Assembly (NCBI GenBank): GCA_964022665.1
Contig: CAXIDF010000008.1
Coordinates: 86,279 to 150,278, forward strand
Length of the DNA stretch: 64,000 bases
Direction of reading: 5' to 3'
DNA from: Haliea sp964022665
GTDB taxonomy: Bacteria; Pseudomonadota; Gammaproteobacteria; Pseudomonadales; Halieaceae
In this document: positions 45,576 through 54,083 of the stretch, piece after piece
Layout of the letters: each line of letters begins with the position of its first letter
Position numbering within the stretch: the stretch's first letter is position 1
The notes under the pieces: generated by a model
What the model saw: only the letters and a program-made list of their open reading frames with translations
Told to the model about the DNA's origin: nothing
Databases searched by the model: none
Made by a program: the position numbers and the translations under genes

Positions 45576-45986
45576 TCAGCCCGGAGCTGCCTCGCTCAGC
45601 GCCAGTGTGTCCAGCAATGCGTCGACAGCGGCATCGTCCATGCCACGGTTGTCGCTGTCGCAGCTGTAGCTGACAAACAGCAACAGGCCGTGCGCCGCAA
45701 GATACCATTCGCGGACCGCCGCATCTTCCTCGATGAAACGGGTCGACCAGCCGGCAAAGTCACCGCAGGTGACCGCCTGCCAGCCTGATGCCGCGGGCGA
45801 CTCCGCCGCAGCAATCTGCCGGAGCTCTGCCTGCCCGAGGTCACCGTCTGTCTTGTGCAGCGTGGTCATCTCGAGGCAGCCCACATCGTCTTCGTCGGCG
45901 ACGAGTACGGTGCCGTCCTCCTCGACATCGGCCCACCATTCAGGCGCCAGCGCCATCGTCCACCACTCGGTTTCCACTATGTTCAT
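45576..45986 (-). CDS. Small acidic hypothetical protein
   Basis: 136-aa acidic protein with no function I can assign. It has a Trp-rich start (EWWTMALAPEWWADVEEDGT), a central GWQAVTCGDFAGWSTRF and AAHGLLLFVSYSCD before an amphipathic C-terminal helix. The pattern of a two-layer beta-sheet followed by helix recalls DUF3805-type proteins, with low certainty. No signal peptide or membrane segment. Just downstream of rimI on the same strand (7-bp gap), so probably co-transcribed with it. Confidence 0.7.
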   Translation of the reverse strand: MNIVETEWWTMALAPEWWADVEEDGTVLVADEDDVGCLEMTTLHKTDGDLGQAELRQIAAAESPAASGWQAVTCGDFAGWSTRFIEEDAAVREWYLAAHGLLLFVSYSCDSDNRGMDDAAVDALLDTLALSEAAPG

Positions 45987-45993
45987 TGTTCTC

Positions 45994-46449
45994 TCACAGA
46001 TCCAGTGACATCAGTACCGCATCTTCACGCCCAGGCGGCAGCGGATAATAGTTGCGCCGCAAACCGTCCACGTGAAACCCCATCTGCTCGTACAGGCGGC
46101 GGGCGGGCATATTGGACTTGCGCACCTCAAGCACACAGCGCCGCGCTCCGGTTGCGAGCATGGCATCAACCGCCGACTGCAACAGACACTCCCCAAACCC
46201 CTGGCGTCGCGCGGAGCTGGCAACCACGATATTGTAGATACTGCCGTCATCAAACTCGCGCGCGTACACCACAAAGCCCTGCAGGGTGCCATTCACTTCC
46301 AGCAACAGCGCGCGCTCCGAGGCCTCTTCGGCCACCGCGCAGCAACGAACGTACTGTGATTCCCGCCATGGCCAGGCCGATGACTGCGCATCCAGTGAAG
46401 CCATACTGGGGATATCTTCAGGCAGCGCGGGCCTGATAACCGAAGACAC
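45994..46449 (-). CDS. rimI: Ribosomal protein S18 alanine N-acetyltransferase RimI
   Basis: GNAT enzyme acetylating the N-terminal Ala of ribosomal protein S18. Motifs IYNIVVASSARRQGFGECLL (acetyl-CoA loop R/QxxGxG), LEVRKSNMPARRLYEQMGF and RRNYYPLPPGREDAVLMSL are those of RimI. 151 aa. GTG start 2 bp after the upstream gene's stop. That upstream gene is the probable holD; holD-rimI is the arrangement in E. coli as well. Confidence 0.95.
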   Translation of the reverse strand: MSSVIRPALPEDIPSMASLDAQSSAWPWRESQYVRCCAVAEEASERALLLEVNGTLQGFVVYAREFDDGSIYNIVVASSARRQGFGECLLQSAVDAMLATGARRCVLEVRKSNMPARRLYEQMGFHVDGLRRNYYPLPPGREDAVLMSLDL

Positions 46450-46451
46450 GG

Positions 46452-47189
46452 TTAGAATTCCAGCGCCGCCAGCGCCAGCCAGGCGTCGCGCTTCAATGAG
46501 GGCTCAGCAATCATCTCGGCACTATCCGGCAAACGCACGGTAGGCACCGTGTCGAGCTCTGGCTGCAGCAGGTACTGGCCAGCATGCGCACCCAGCAGCA
46601 CGAGACAATGGCAGCCCTTATCACGCAACTGCCGCAACACAAAACCGGTGAGCGCTGCGGCCGCGGCCTCCTCGCCCAGATCGAGCTGCCGGTTCGTATG
46701 CAGGGGCCAATCGAACCGCGTAGCCAGCGGCGCAGCCTCCCGCTCACCGCCGCGACGCATAGTGTGGGCAAACGCCATGGCGCGAATCAACTGCAGCTGC
46801 TCTGCCGGCAATTCCGGGCCTTCCGCAGGCTGCAACCAGAGGCAGCCTCCCGCGACGATTGCCACCACGCTGAACGTGACCGAGGGTGCGGTAACGGGTC
46901 TGGGCGTGGGTGCGAGTGCGGGGGGCGTAGCTGCGGGCACACCAGTCGGCGCAGCGTTGGTTGACGGAGACGGTGCGAGGGACGGTGCGGGTGCCCCTTG
47001 AGCGGTCGTCGATGCGGCACCACTTGCCGATTTGTCCGCCAGCGCCGGCGCAGCAGCTTCAGACCGCCAGACGACCGGAACACGCGGCGCGCTCGGCGCC
47101 GCGCCGGGCAATACCCTGCGCGCCACCAGCAGCTGCAACCCCAGGGGCTCCAGACACGCCAGCTTGTGCAAATCTCGTGGGGTTGCCAT
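46452..47189 (-). CDS. Candidate DNA polymerase III psi subunit (HolD-like) with Pro/Ala-rich insert
   Basis: 245-aa protein directly upstream of rimI. Its first ~28 residues (PRDLHKLACLEPLGLQLLVA) resemble the clamp-loader-binding N-terminus of psi. Its last ~20 residues (PSLKRDAWLALAAL) resemble the psi C-terminus (P-x-x-[KR]-x-x-x-W), and the intervening domain has CHCLVLLGAH. Between them lies a low-complexity Ala/Pro/Ser linker, residues ~55-105. Position next to rimI is the same as for E. coli holD. The assignment is an inference; E. coli HolD is only 137 aa. The start at 47189 is uncertain. Confidence 0.55.
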   Translation of the reverse strand: MATPRDLHKLACLEPLGLQLLVARRVLPGAAPSAPRVPVVWRSEAAAPALADKSASGAASTTAQGAPAPSLAPSPSTNAAPTGVPAATPPALAPTPRPVTAPSVTFSVVAIVAGGCLWLQPAEGPELPAEQLQLIRAMAFAHTMRRGGEREAAPLATRFDWPLHTNRQLDLGEEAAAAALTGFVLRQLRDKGCHCLVLLGAHAGQYLLQPELDTVPTVRLPDSAEMIAEPSLKRDAWLALAALEF

Positions 47190-47239
47190 GGCCTCTTCAC
47201 GTTTCAACGAGCCGGCAGTCTAGCAGTTTTCGCCGGACG

Positions 47240-48097
47240 CTACAGCCAGCGCCATCCGTAACGGTGGAAGAAACGCAGACCAGCTCGCAGAAAATAGGCC
47301 ACGTGCCGAAGACCCTTACGTGCCGTTTCCCCACCGTAATGACGCACGCGCATTTCCGGCAGGTAGTGCAGGCCACCCAGAGCAGCCAGGCGCAAAGACA
47401 AGTCATAGTCTTCAAAATACAGGAAAAACGCCGCATCAAAACCACCCACACGGCGCAGCGCTGCCCCCCGCACCAGCATGAAGCAGCCGCTTGCCAGTGG
47501 CACGGCAGAAGCCTTGCCGGCGGCCTGCACATCATGCATGGCATAGGTTGCAAGGCGTGCCGAAAAGCGTGCCTGCAACCAGGCTGGCGCAAAGGCGCGC
47601 AGCGCCAGCACCAGCACTGTGGGCATACGCTTGCTGAGATACGCCGGGCTGCCATCTGCCAACTCGCCCCGGGGACAAGCGAGCACGACGTGTGGGTGTT
47701 CGCTCAGATAACCCAAACCGACCACAAGCGCCTGAGGATCTGTGACGATATCCGGGTTTAACACTAGATGGCAGTCAGAAGCACCGTGTTCCAGGGCCAT
47801 ATTATGGCCGGCGCCGTAACCGAGATTGGCCGCCGCCTGCAGTACGCGGCACACCACCTCGGTGCGCTCCCAGGGCAACTGACCGATGGTATCGTGCAGC
47901 GCCTGATGGTAAACCCTGCACACCGAATTATCCACGACGAGCACAGTAACCGTTGTCAGCACGGCGGCTTCACGTGCCTTCTGCACCGCCACCAGCAGCG
48001 CAGCCAGGGTCTCTTCCAGGCGCGCCAGGTCGCTGTGGTAGACAACCACAGAAACGCACAGTGATGGGGCAGCAGTCAACGTGGCCATGGCCGGCAT
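47240..48097 (-). CDS. Family 2 glycosyltransferase (rhamnosyltransferase-like)
   Basis: GT-A-fold glycosyltransferase, probably adding a sugar to a surface polysaccharide. VSVVVYHSD opens the fold, VLVVDNS follows, and NLGYGAGHN and LVLNPDIV hold the nucleotide-sugar and metal-binding residues. ASGCFMLVRGAAL and FFLYFEDYDLSLRL are acceptor-site motifs of the WbbL/rhamnosyl type. About 285 aa. Several start codons are possible (TTG 48121, ATG 48097 or 48088); I use 48097. No other polysaccharide gene is nearby. Confidence 0.85.
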   Translation of the reverse strand: MPAMATLTAAPSLCVSVVVYHSDLARLEETLAALLVAVQKAREAAVLTTVTVLVVDNSVCRVYHQALHDTIGQLPWERTEVVCRVLQAAANLGYGAGHNMALEHGASDCHLVLNPDIVTDPQALVVGLGYLSEHPHVVLACPRGELADGSPAYLSKRMPTVLVLALRAFAPAWLQARFSARLATYAMHDVQAAGKASAVPLASGCFMLVRGAALRRVGGFDAAFFLYFEDYDLSLRLAALGGLHYLPEMRVRHYGGETARKGLRHVAYFLRAGLRFFHRYGWRWL

Positions 48098-48141
48098 GGT
48101 ACCAGCCGCACGCACCGACAACCTAGCACAAGGCTGCTAAC

Positions 48142-49398
48142 ATGGCCGCTGAGGCAACGCGGGAGCACCACTTGATGACATCCAGTAAACAGCGCTTCCG
48201 TTTTGGCCCCGGATTGCTGGTTACAGCAGCTTTCATAGGCCCAGGCACCATAACCACCGCGAGCTCTGCCGGCGCACACTATGGCTTCGCTCTGCTCTGG
48301 GCTCTGCTGTTCTCCGTGTTCGCTACGTATATCCTGCAAGAAATGAGTGCCCGCCTGGGGCTCGCGACACGCGCTGGCCTGGCAGAAGCGATGCGTGCTC
48401 ACTTCACCAGCCCACTACTGGGCAAGCTAGCGGTTATCCTTGTCGTGGTCGCCATTGGCATTGGCAACGCGGCCTACGAGGCGGGCAACATTGCGGGTGC
48501 AGCGCTGGCGCTGAACACAGTATCCGGTCTCGGCACCGCTTTCTGGTCCGTGGTCATTGGGCTGGTCGCTGCCGGCCTGCTGGCGAGTGGCCGCTACGCG
48601 GTGCTGGAAGCCGTGCTGATCCTGCTCGTGCTGGTAATGAGCGTTGTGTTCATGCTGGCCGCTATCGTGGTGCGCCCCTCCGTGGCCGGCATTCTTCACG
48701 GCCTACTGCGCCCGACACTGCCCGAGGGGTCGGTCATGGTCGTCATCGCGCTGATTGGCACAACCGTCGTGCCCTACAATCTGTTCCTGCATGCCAATGC
48801 CGTGCGGGAAAAGTGGCCGGCGAACATCAGTCTCGAGCGAGCAGTCCAGGAATCGCGCCTGGACAGTGGCCTGTCCATCGGTCTCGGTGGGCTGATCACC
48901 CTGGCGATCATGAGCACAGCGGCCACGGCCTTTTTTGGTACCGGCGTGACATTCGACGGCGGCTCACTGGCACGACAGCTGGAGCCCTTGCTGGGGCCGG
49001 CGGCAAACAGCATTTTTGCCGCGGGCCTGTTCGCAGGCGGCCTGACCAGCGCGATCACCGCCCCACTCGCCGCTTCCTATGCGGTTTGTGGCGCCATGGG
49101 CTGGCAATCCCGCATGAGCGCTCCGGGCTTCCGCCTGATATGGATCTCTGTACTGACCACCGGCACGCTGTTCGCGGCACTCGGCACAAGACCACTCGCC
49201 GCGATTTTGCTGGCACAGGCAGCCAATGGCCTCCTGCTGCCTGTGGTCGCCGTCTTCCTGCTCCTGGTGATGAACAGTCGCTCGTTACTGGGGGCACAGG
49301 CCAACGGGTGGCTTGCCAACCTGCTGGGAAGCCTGGTGGTAGCGATCGCAATCAGCCTCGGCGGCCTGAAGGTTCTCGATGTTATCGGCTGGCTTTAG
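48142..49398 (+). CDS. Nramp-family transporter with non-canonical metal site
   Basis: 418-aa, about 11-helix membrane protein of the Nramp/MntH superfamily. The helix-1 motif that is DPGN in MntH reads GPGT here (FIGPGTITTAS), and the helix-6 MPH motif reads VPY (TTVVPYNLFLHAN). The Asp, Asn and Met that coordinate Mn/Fe in MntH are therefore all replaced. The protein may carry another ion or solute, as in the Mg (NRMT) and Al (NRAT) branches, which have different substitutions. Starts at 48142 or 48175 both have a plausible ribosome-binding site. Transcribed alone. Confidence 0.87.
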   Translation: MAAEATREHHLMTSSKQRFRFGPGLLVTAAFIGPGTITTASSAGAHYGFALLWALLFSVFATYILQEMSARLGLATRAGLAEAMRAHFTSPLLGKLAVILVVVAIGIGNAAYEAGNIAGAALALNTVSGLGTAFWSVVIGLVAAGLLASGRYAVLEAVLILLVLVMSVVFMLAAIVVRPSVAGILHGLLRPTLPEGSVMVVIALIGTTVVPYNLFLHANAVREKWPANISLERAVQESRLDSGLSIGLGGLITLAIMSTAATAFFGTGVTFDGGSLARQLEPLLGPAANSIFAAGLFAGGLTSAITAPLAASYAVCGAMGWQSRMSAPGFRLIWISVLTTGTLFAALGTRPLAAILLAQAANGLLLPVVAVFLLLVMNSRSLLGAQANGWLANLLGSLVVAIAISLGGLKVLDVIGWL

Positions 49399-49617
49399 CG
49401 TGCTCATTGCGGGATTACGTCTACCACATACCGCGTCGATTTTCGCTGCGCACATCCTCAGCGTTGCTCGGCGGCTACAATTTTCACTCGCACCGATCAG
49501 GTAATAACTCCCCCTCGCCAACCCTTTGTCGCCAACGGACTTACCCACCGCATACGCCGCGCACTTCGGACTTGCACTCGGGGCGACGTCATTGTCACCC
49601 CGAGCGCTTGGACCTTC
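49399..49617. other. Intergenic region after the Nramp gene
   Basis: 219 bp between convergent genes. The only structure I see is an inverted repeat CTCGGGG (49577-49583) / CCCCGAG (49598-49604) with a 14-nt loop, possibly a terminator for either gene, without a T tract. No open frame here looks like a gene. Confidence 0.4.
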
Positions 49618-51789
49618 CTATGGCAGCACTTCTAAAGTCAAGGGACGCGAGACAGAGGTAGTCAGATCACGGACCTCAAGGACGATGTCGTAGCTGCCTG
49701 CTACGGGGTTGGGCCAGGAGAGTAAACCGCTACTCGATCCACTGTCGGTTACGGACAAGCCTGCCGCGCCATCATCGAACACCAAGGTCCACGTCTTCGG
49801 GGCGCCGGCTTCCCCACCGCTGGACTCCAGCAATTCCTCGTAAGGCACACCGCTCGTCGCATCCGGCAGTGAAGTCGTCGTGATCTGGAGCGCAGGACCG
49901 GTATCCGGACCAGTGCCCTCTACGGTAACCTCACAATCCAGATCATAGGTGGCGTCCCCATTACCCGTTTGGAAGGTCGCACTGTAATTTACCGTCTGAT
50001 CTTCCTCTTCGGGCAGGGGCGTCCGGATGCTGAACCGCACCGAAACCGCTCCTGTGCTGTCGGTAATACCAGCACTCGGGCCGGAATTGGACGCCGGATT
50101 AAAAATGAAGTCGGGGCTACCGGGCGCCCAGCTGTTGATTTGGGCAGAGATCAACGCATTGGCAATGGGCTCGCCGCTTTCCGTGAGATACAGAAGGCCG
50201 AGTGTTCTCGAGGAGCAGTTTCGGTTGCCTATAAGAGTGCCGGAACCCCGCTTGAGAATGGTAACTTCCACCTCGCTCGGATCTCCCAGTGACTGCACGG
50301 AGAACCGGAGAACAATGGCTTCACTACCGGCGAGCTGCCCCTGAACATTGACGACAGCCGTGGCGCACCCGCCAGCACCTGCAATCAAGGTACCAACTGA
50401 GCCCTGGCCGTTCACATCCACGGTCGCACCCAGCGTATCCTCGGTGCTGAACTGTATCGACTGGGCGGGTAACGGCACCTGATTACCGTCCCGCACGCAG
50501 AGATTGACCACCCCGTCGGTCACGTTGCTGGAGAGCGTGCTGGTCGAGGCAGTCAACGACAGCCCCGCATCCTCCAAGGACCCCAGGTAAACAGGCCCGC
50601 CCGGGTTGAATACGCGACTGACAGAGAAATCCTCAGTTTGCGCCACCAGAATGGCGGTGCGTCCCAGGTTACTGAACGGGTAGGTCAGGAGCGTGCTGGC
50701 GGTTCCATTGGCGTCGGTGAATGCAAGCCCCTGGATACTGCCGACACGTGCCCGCCCGATCGCGTAGGGAACGCTCAAACCCTGATCAGTGCCCACGCGG
50801 AACCTTTCGTCGTCCGTGCGGATCAGCAGTGAGTTGGGTTTATCGATTGGCAGCTCCGAAATCGTACGGATGCCCGCATGATAGAAGGAGATACCGTCCG
50901 GGTCGGAGTCGAGGACCAGGCGATCACCTACCCGGGCGCCCCGCGCAGAAAAATTGCCATCCGGCGCACCAAAAGAGAAACCGCCTTCCAGGGGGTTGCC
51001 GTTGGGGCCAGTGATCGCGAAACGGCCAGAGCCCGTTTCCGGGTAGCCCTCAAGGGGGGCATCGATCAACCTGAAAACAATCGGCGTGTTGGTGGCTACA
51101 GGATTGCCGTTGGCATCGCTCGCGGTAACAGAGACCACTCGGCTGTAGGTTCCGTTCTGGAAATCAACCGTTTCATCAGGACCGAGGCCCACTTCGATTC
51201 TGTTGGTCCGAATAGCCTCGATGAACGGCCCGGTAAACTCCAGCCCGGCGACAGCACCTGCGGAGCCGGCGACGACGATGGACACCACTTCTTCCGCACC
51301 GCGATCCGTCGAACCACCTGCCGAGCGCTCGGCACGAATTCGGAGATTCGCCTCTCCGCTGACAGAGCCTGCGACGAAGTAAAGCCTCGCATCGCCATTG
51401 ACCCCTGTCTGGAGGCTCACACTGGAGACCGTGTTCGCTACGCCGTTGGCGAGATCTTCTTCACTCAGCAACCCGCCTACACGAGTACCGGTGAACGAGA
51501 CCGTGATCTCGGCTCCAGAGACCGGGAGGTCCGACCCGCTGTCGGTGACTTCGACCAGTATTTCGGCGACATGTGGGCTATCCGCCTGGGCTGGCATCTG
51601 CACCGAGTTGACCGGAACCGAGTCTTTCGCGGGCGTGACGCTCAAGGCAAGTCTATTTGGCGTTTCAGGATCAGGCAGGAAGCCACCACCGTCTCCGCCG
51701 CCACCTCCACCACCACAAGCAGTCAACGCAAACGCGATAACAAATAGCACAGCCAACCGGCTATATTGAGTAATGCCGCTGATGATCAT
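49618..51789 (-). CDS. Lipoprotein with invasin/Ig-like repeats
   Basis: 723-aa predicted lipoprotein. Signal peptide with lipobox LTAC at residues ~21-24, directly followed by a glycine stretch (seven Gly, Asp, three Gly). The rest is beta-rich with several ~100-residue Ig-like units recognisable by VSVTASDANGNPVATN, ITVSFTG, LCVRDGNQVPLPAQ, ALISAQIN patterns (Big_1/invasin type). The C-terminal ~90 residues (ATSGVPYEELLESSGG...) resemble a putative-Ig/cadherin-like domain. Likely a surface or periplasmic adhesin or structural protein. GGGG 6 nt before the ATG at 51789; the longer frame to 51915 has no lipobox-type start. Confidence 0.8.
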   Translation of the reverse strand: MIISGITQYSRLAVLFVIAFALTACGGGGGGGDGGGFLPDPETPNRLALSVTPAKDSVPVNSVQMPAQADSPHVAEILVEVTDSGSDLPVSGAEITVSFTGTRVGGLLSEEDLANGVANTVSSVSLQTGVNGDARLYFVAGSVSGEANLRIRAERSAGGSTDRGAEEVVSIVVAGSAGAVAGLEFTGPFIEAIRTNRIEVGLGPDETVDFQNGTYSRVVSVTASDANGNPVATNTPIVFRLIDAPLEGYPETGSGRFAITGPNGNPLEGGFSFGAPDGNFSARGARVGDRLVLDSDPDGISFYHAGIRTISELPIDKPNSLLIRTDDERFRVGTDQGLSVPYAIGRARVGSIQGLAFTDANGTASTLLTYPFSNLGRTAILVAQTEDFSVSRVFNPGGPVYLGSLEDAGLSLTASTSTLSSNVTDGVVNLCVRDGNQVPLPAQSIQFSTEDTLGATVDVNGQGSVGTLIAGAGGCATAVVNVQGQLAGSEAIVLRFSVQSLGDPSEVEVTILKRGSGTLIGNRNCSSRTLGLLYLTESGEPIANALISAQINSWAPGSPDFIFNPASNSGPSAGITDSTGAVSVRFSIRTPLPEEEDQTVNYSATFQTGNGDATYDLDCEVTVEGTGPDTGPALQITTTSLPDATSGVPYEELLESSGGEAGAPKTWTLVFDDGAAGLSVTDSGSSSGLLSWPNPVAGSYDIVLEVRDLTTSVSRPLTLEVLP

Positions 51790-52065
51790 TGTTGTCCCCT
51801 GTTGCCCACTCGGAAGCAGATCTTGGTTTTTTCGTCCCAGAGCGATTATGCGGCGTTTACCAGCAGAATCAACCTGCACGGACCCTGACGCCGCAAGCTT
51901 AGCACGGGATATCAAAAAATCTCTATTAATTACAATCCCATAGAAGCTTTTTGTGACTTATTAGGTTAGAAAAAGCCCGTACGTTGAGCACAACCGGTGT
52001 TTACTTCGCCGGCCAGGCACACAACCCGGTCGCCAACGGGTTGTGCCGGACCATTGCAGGTTGAC
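51790..52065. other. Intergenic region upstream of the Ig-like lipoprotein
   Basis: 276 bp. It holds an A/T-rich stretch (about 51910-51965) that is probably the promoter of the lipoprotein gene, and a 9-bp hairpin CACAACCCG (52020-52028) / CGGGTTGTG (52037-52045) just after the upstream esterase gene, a likely transcription end without a T tract. Confidence 0.45.
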
Positions 52066-53211
52066 CTAGTCGCGTGTCGTTTCCCAGCCTTCGCCTTGCA
52101 GCTTGGAGCTGACCCAGTCGGCTACTGAAACACCGCCAGCGGTCTTGCCCAGATCGCCGATCAGGAAGGTATGCTCCGTACCTGTCGCCACAAACGATTT
52201 AACCCGCTCAGGGAACGCCGCTTCAAGATCATCCAATTCGCCGATCAAGGCTTCCTCGAATGCCTCTCCACCCACCTGCACAAAGGTTAATGAGATCACG
52301 GTATCCCGCGTGTAGCTCATCATGCCCAGGCTGAAATTGTCGTCCTCGCTGAGCTGATACTTGTGATAGTCGGTGATGTGGCCATCGTCACCAATGCAGG
52401 TCTCACAGCTCTCGGGGAAAAACGCCGTGGCATTCCACTCGGTCAGCAACTGCTCGATGAAGGAAGGATCGTCAATACGCCCCAACCCCAAGCCAGAATC
52501 GTTGATCAGCTCGATCGGCACGTCCGGGTACAACTGGCGCACCAGTGGTAGCGCATACGTTGTACCAAAGCCACCGGCGCTAACCCCGGTGAGTAAAATA
52601 CGTCGCGGCGCCGGGAATGTATTCACCGCAACGTCCAGTGAAGCAGACAGGTTGTGGAGGCCCCGATGGAAACGGTCGGCGCTGCCATCTTCGTCCGTAT
52701 CTACATCCTGATCACCCGCATGTAAAGAGCCATCACAGTAAGGCAGGTACACTGTGTTCCAGCCCGCAACCGGGTTGTCCGCCAGGGCGGGATCCAACAC
52801 ACCCAACGGTGGGATGCCGGGTGCCGCTTGCTCCGTAGCCAAACACAGGTCGGACCAGCAGGCACCACCGCCCTGCAGGAAAATCACCAGATCCTCAGAG
52901 CCGGTATCGCGGGTTGCCATGGTGTATTCACCCCCGGTAAGGCAAAGGGGGCCATCTCCCGCCCCGAAGCTGTGATTGACGACATCACCATCCGTCTCAG
53001 ACAGCATGGGCGTATATTCACCCAGGTAGCGCGCAATGCCCTGATCCAAAAGCTCCTGGAACGGTACCGCCGCAGGCTCTGGCGGTGGTTCAACAGGGGC
53101 CACAACGCTATCCACAGAATCACTGCAGGCAGCCAGCACAGGCAGCGCAGCGCACAGCACAAGGGACCGCGGACGAAGGCTTGATCGGCGGAAAACATCC
53201 TGTTTTGTCAT
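52066..53211 (-). CDS. Pectinacetylesterase/Notum-like lipoprotein esterase
   Basis: 381-aa exported alpha/beta hydrolase. Lipobox LAAC near residue 30, followed by Asp/Pro-rich linker. Catalytic-domain motifs: LQGGGACWSD (oxyanion region), GVSAGGFGT (Ser nucleophile), a candidate Asp around the NDSG segment, and a candidate His in GTEHTFL near the end. Cys residues spaced as in the pectinacetylesterase/Notum family. The true substrate (acyl ester on a polysaccharide, lipid or polyester) cannot be told. GGAG 8 nt before the ATG. It sits beside the Ig-like lipoprotein gene, same strand, 276 bp apart. Confidence 0.83.
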   Translation of the reverse strand: MTKQDVFRRSSLRPRSLVLCAALPVLAACSDSVDSVVAPVEPPPEPAAVPFQELLDQGIARYLGEYTPMLSETDGDVVNHSFGAGDGPLCLTGGEYTMATRDTGSEDLVIFLQGGGACWSDLCLATEQAAPGIPPLGVLDPALADNPVAGWNTVYLPYCDGSLHAGDQDVDTDEDGSADRFHRGLHNLSASLDVAVNTFPAPRRILLTGVSAGGFGTTYALPLVRQLYPDVPIELINDSGLGLGRIDDPSFIEQLLTEWNATAFFPESCETCIGDDGHITDYHKYQLSEDDNFSLGMMSYTRDTVISLTFVQVGGEAFEEALIGELDDLEAAFPERVKSFVATGTEHTFLIGDLGKTAGGVSVADWVSSKLQGEGWETTRD

Positions 53212-53468
53212 TATTGATCTCCGGGGCAATGCACGCCGACCTGAATGTCGGTAGCTTGCCCGCTAAGATGCCCAGTCCCGCTCCATGTTTCAAGCATATG
53301 ACACGATGGCGTTCAACTTACCTGCGCCTACATACTGTTTTATAGATCGTATGGTTCGAATTAATCATGTTTTCAGAACCGCCGTTCCGGGCTACAGTAA
53401 TCACTCGCAGCAGAGCGCCGTCACGGGCACTGTGCGATCACACAATGAGTCATAGACGAGGAGTTACC
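53212..53468. other. Divergent intergenic region, esterase/peroxiredoxin
   Basis: 257 bp with promoters in both directions. Near 53340-53365 there is an A/T-rich patch that resembles part of an OxyR site (ATAG-N-T spacing) but matches too poorly to call. No small gene seen. Confidence 0.35.
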
Positions 53469-54041
53469 ATGATCTCTGCAGGACAGGTTCCACATACTGT
53501 ATTCAAGACGCGTGTTCGCGATGAATCCGTCGGCGGCGAGAACCCTTACCGCTGGCAGGACACCAGCACAGACGATATCTTTGCTGGCAAGAAGGTCGTC
53601 GTTTTCTCTCTGCCAGGTGCCTTCACCCCTACTTGCTCTTCCAACCATCTGCCACGCTACGAAGCGCTGTTCGAGGAATTCAAGAGCCAGGGTGTAGACG
53701 AGATTTATTGCATCTCAGTCAATGACGCCTTTGTCATGTTCCAGTGGGGCAAGCAGATTGGCGCCAAGAACGTGAAAATGCTGCCCGACGGCAACGGTGA
53801 GTTCACCCGTAAAATGGGTATGCTGGTCGACAAGTCCAACCTAGGCTTCGGCATGCGTTCCTGGCGGTACTCCATGCTGGTCAACGACGGCAAGATCGAA
53901 AAGCTGTTCGCCGAACCCGACTTTGGCGATGTCTGCCCGACTGACCCCTTCGAAGTCTCGGATGCGGACACCATGCTGGCCTACCTGAAAGGAACCAAGT
54001 CAGAAGGCGTTGCTGCACCCAGCAAGTCTTTTGTCGGCTGA
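53469..54041 (+). CDS. Peroxiredoxin, Prx5/AhpE-related
   Basis: 190-aa thiol peroxidase reducing hydrogen peroxide and organic peroxides. Peroxidatic Cys in PGAFTPTCSSNHLP (around residue 57), plus the conserved SVNDAFVM and Arg in RSWRYSMLV. A second Cys in DVCPTDPFEVSDADTM is typical of the bacterial Prx5 branch that uses glutathione/glutaredoxin. Unlike some relatives there is no fused glutaredoxin domain. GAGGAG 5 nt before the ATG at 53469; the frame to 53367 is spurious. A strong hairpin follows the gene. Confidence 0.95.
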   Translation: MISAGQVPHTVFKTRVRDESVGGENPYRWQDTSTDDIFAGKKVVVFSLPGAFTPTCSSNHLPRYEALFEEFKSQGVDEIYCISVNDAFVMFQWGKQIGAKNVKMLPDGNGEFTRKMGMLVDKSNLGFGMRSWRYSMLVNDGKIEKLFAEPDFGDVCPTDPFEVSDADTMLAYLKGTKSEGVAAPSKSFVG

Positions 54042-54049
54042 TAAGACCC

Positions 54050-54076
54050 GGCGCTCCGCAGACCGTGCGGAGCGCC
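54050..54076. terminator. Intrinsic-type hairpin after peroxiredoxin gene
   Basis: Perfect 10-bp stem GGCGCTCCGC / GCGGAGCGCC with a 7-nt loop, lying between two convergent genes (8 bp after one stop and before the other) and followed on the plus strand by a C/T tract. Probably terminates both. Confidence 0.65.
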
Positions 54077-54083
54077 TCCCTCC

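Noticed and set aside
50878..51747. 289-codon frame antisense to the Ig-like lipoprotein
   Set aside because: Arg/Gly/Asp-rich translation with no motif; mirror of the lipoprotein gene.
53340..53380. OxyR-type site upstream of the peroxiredoxin gene
   Set aside because: Only the first ATAG-N-T-N3-A part fits; the following quarter-sites do not match.
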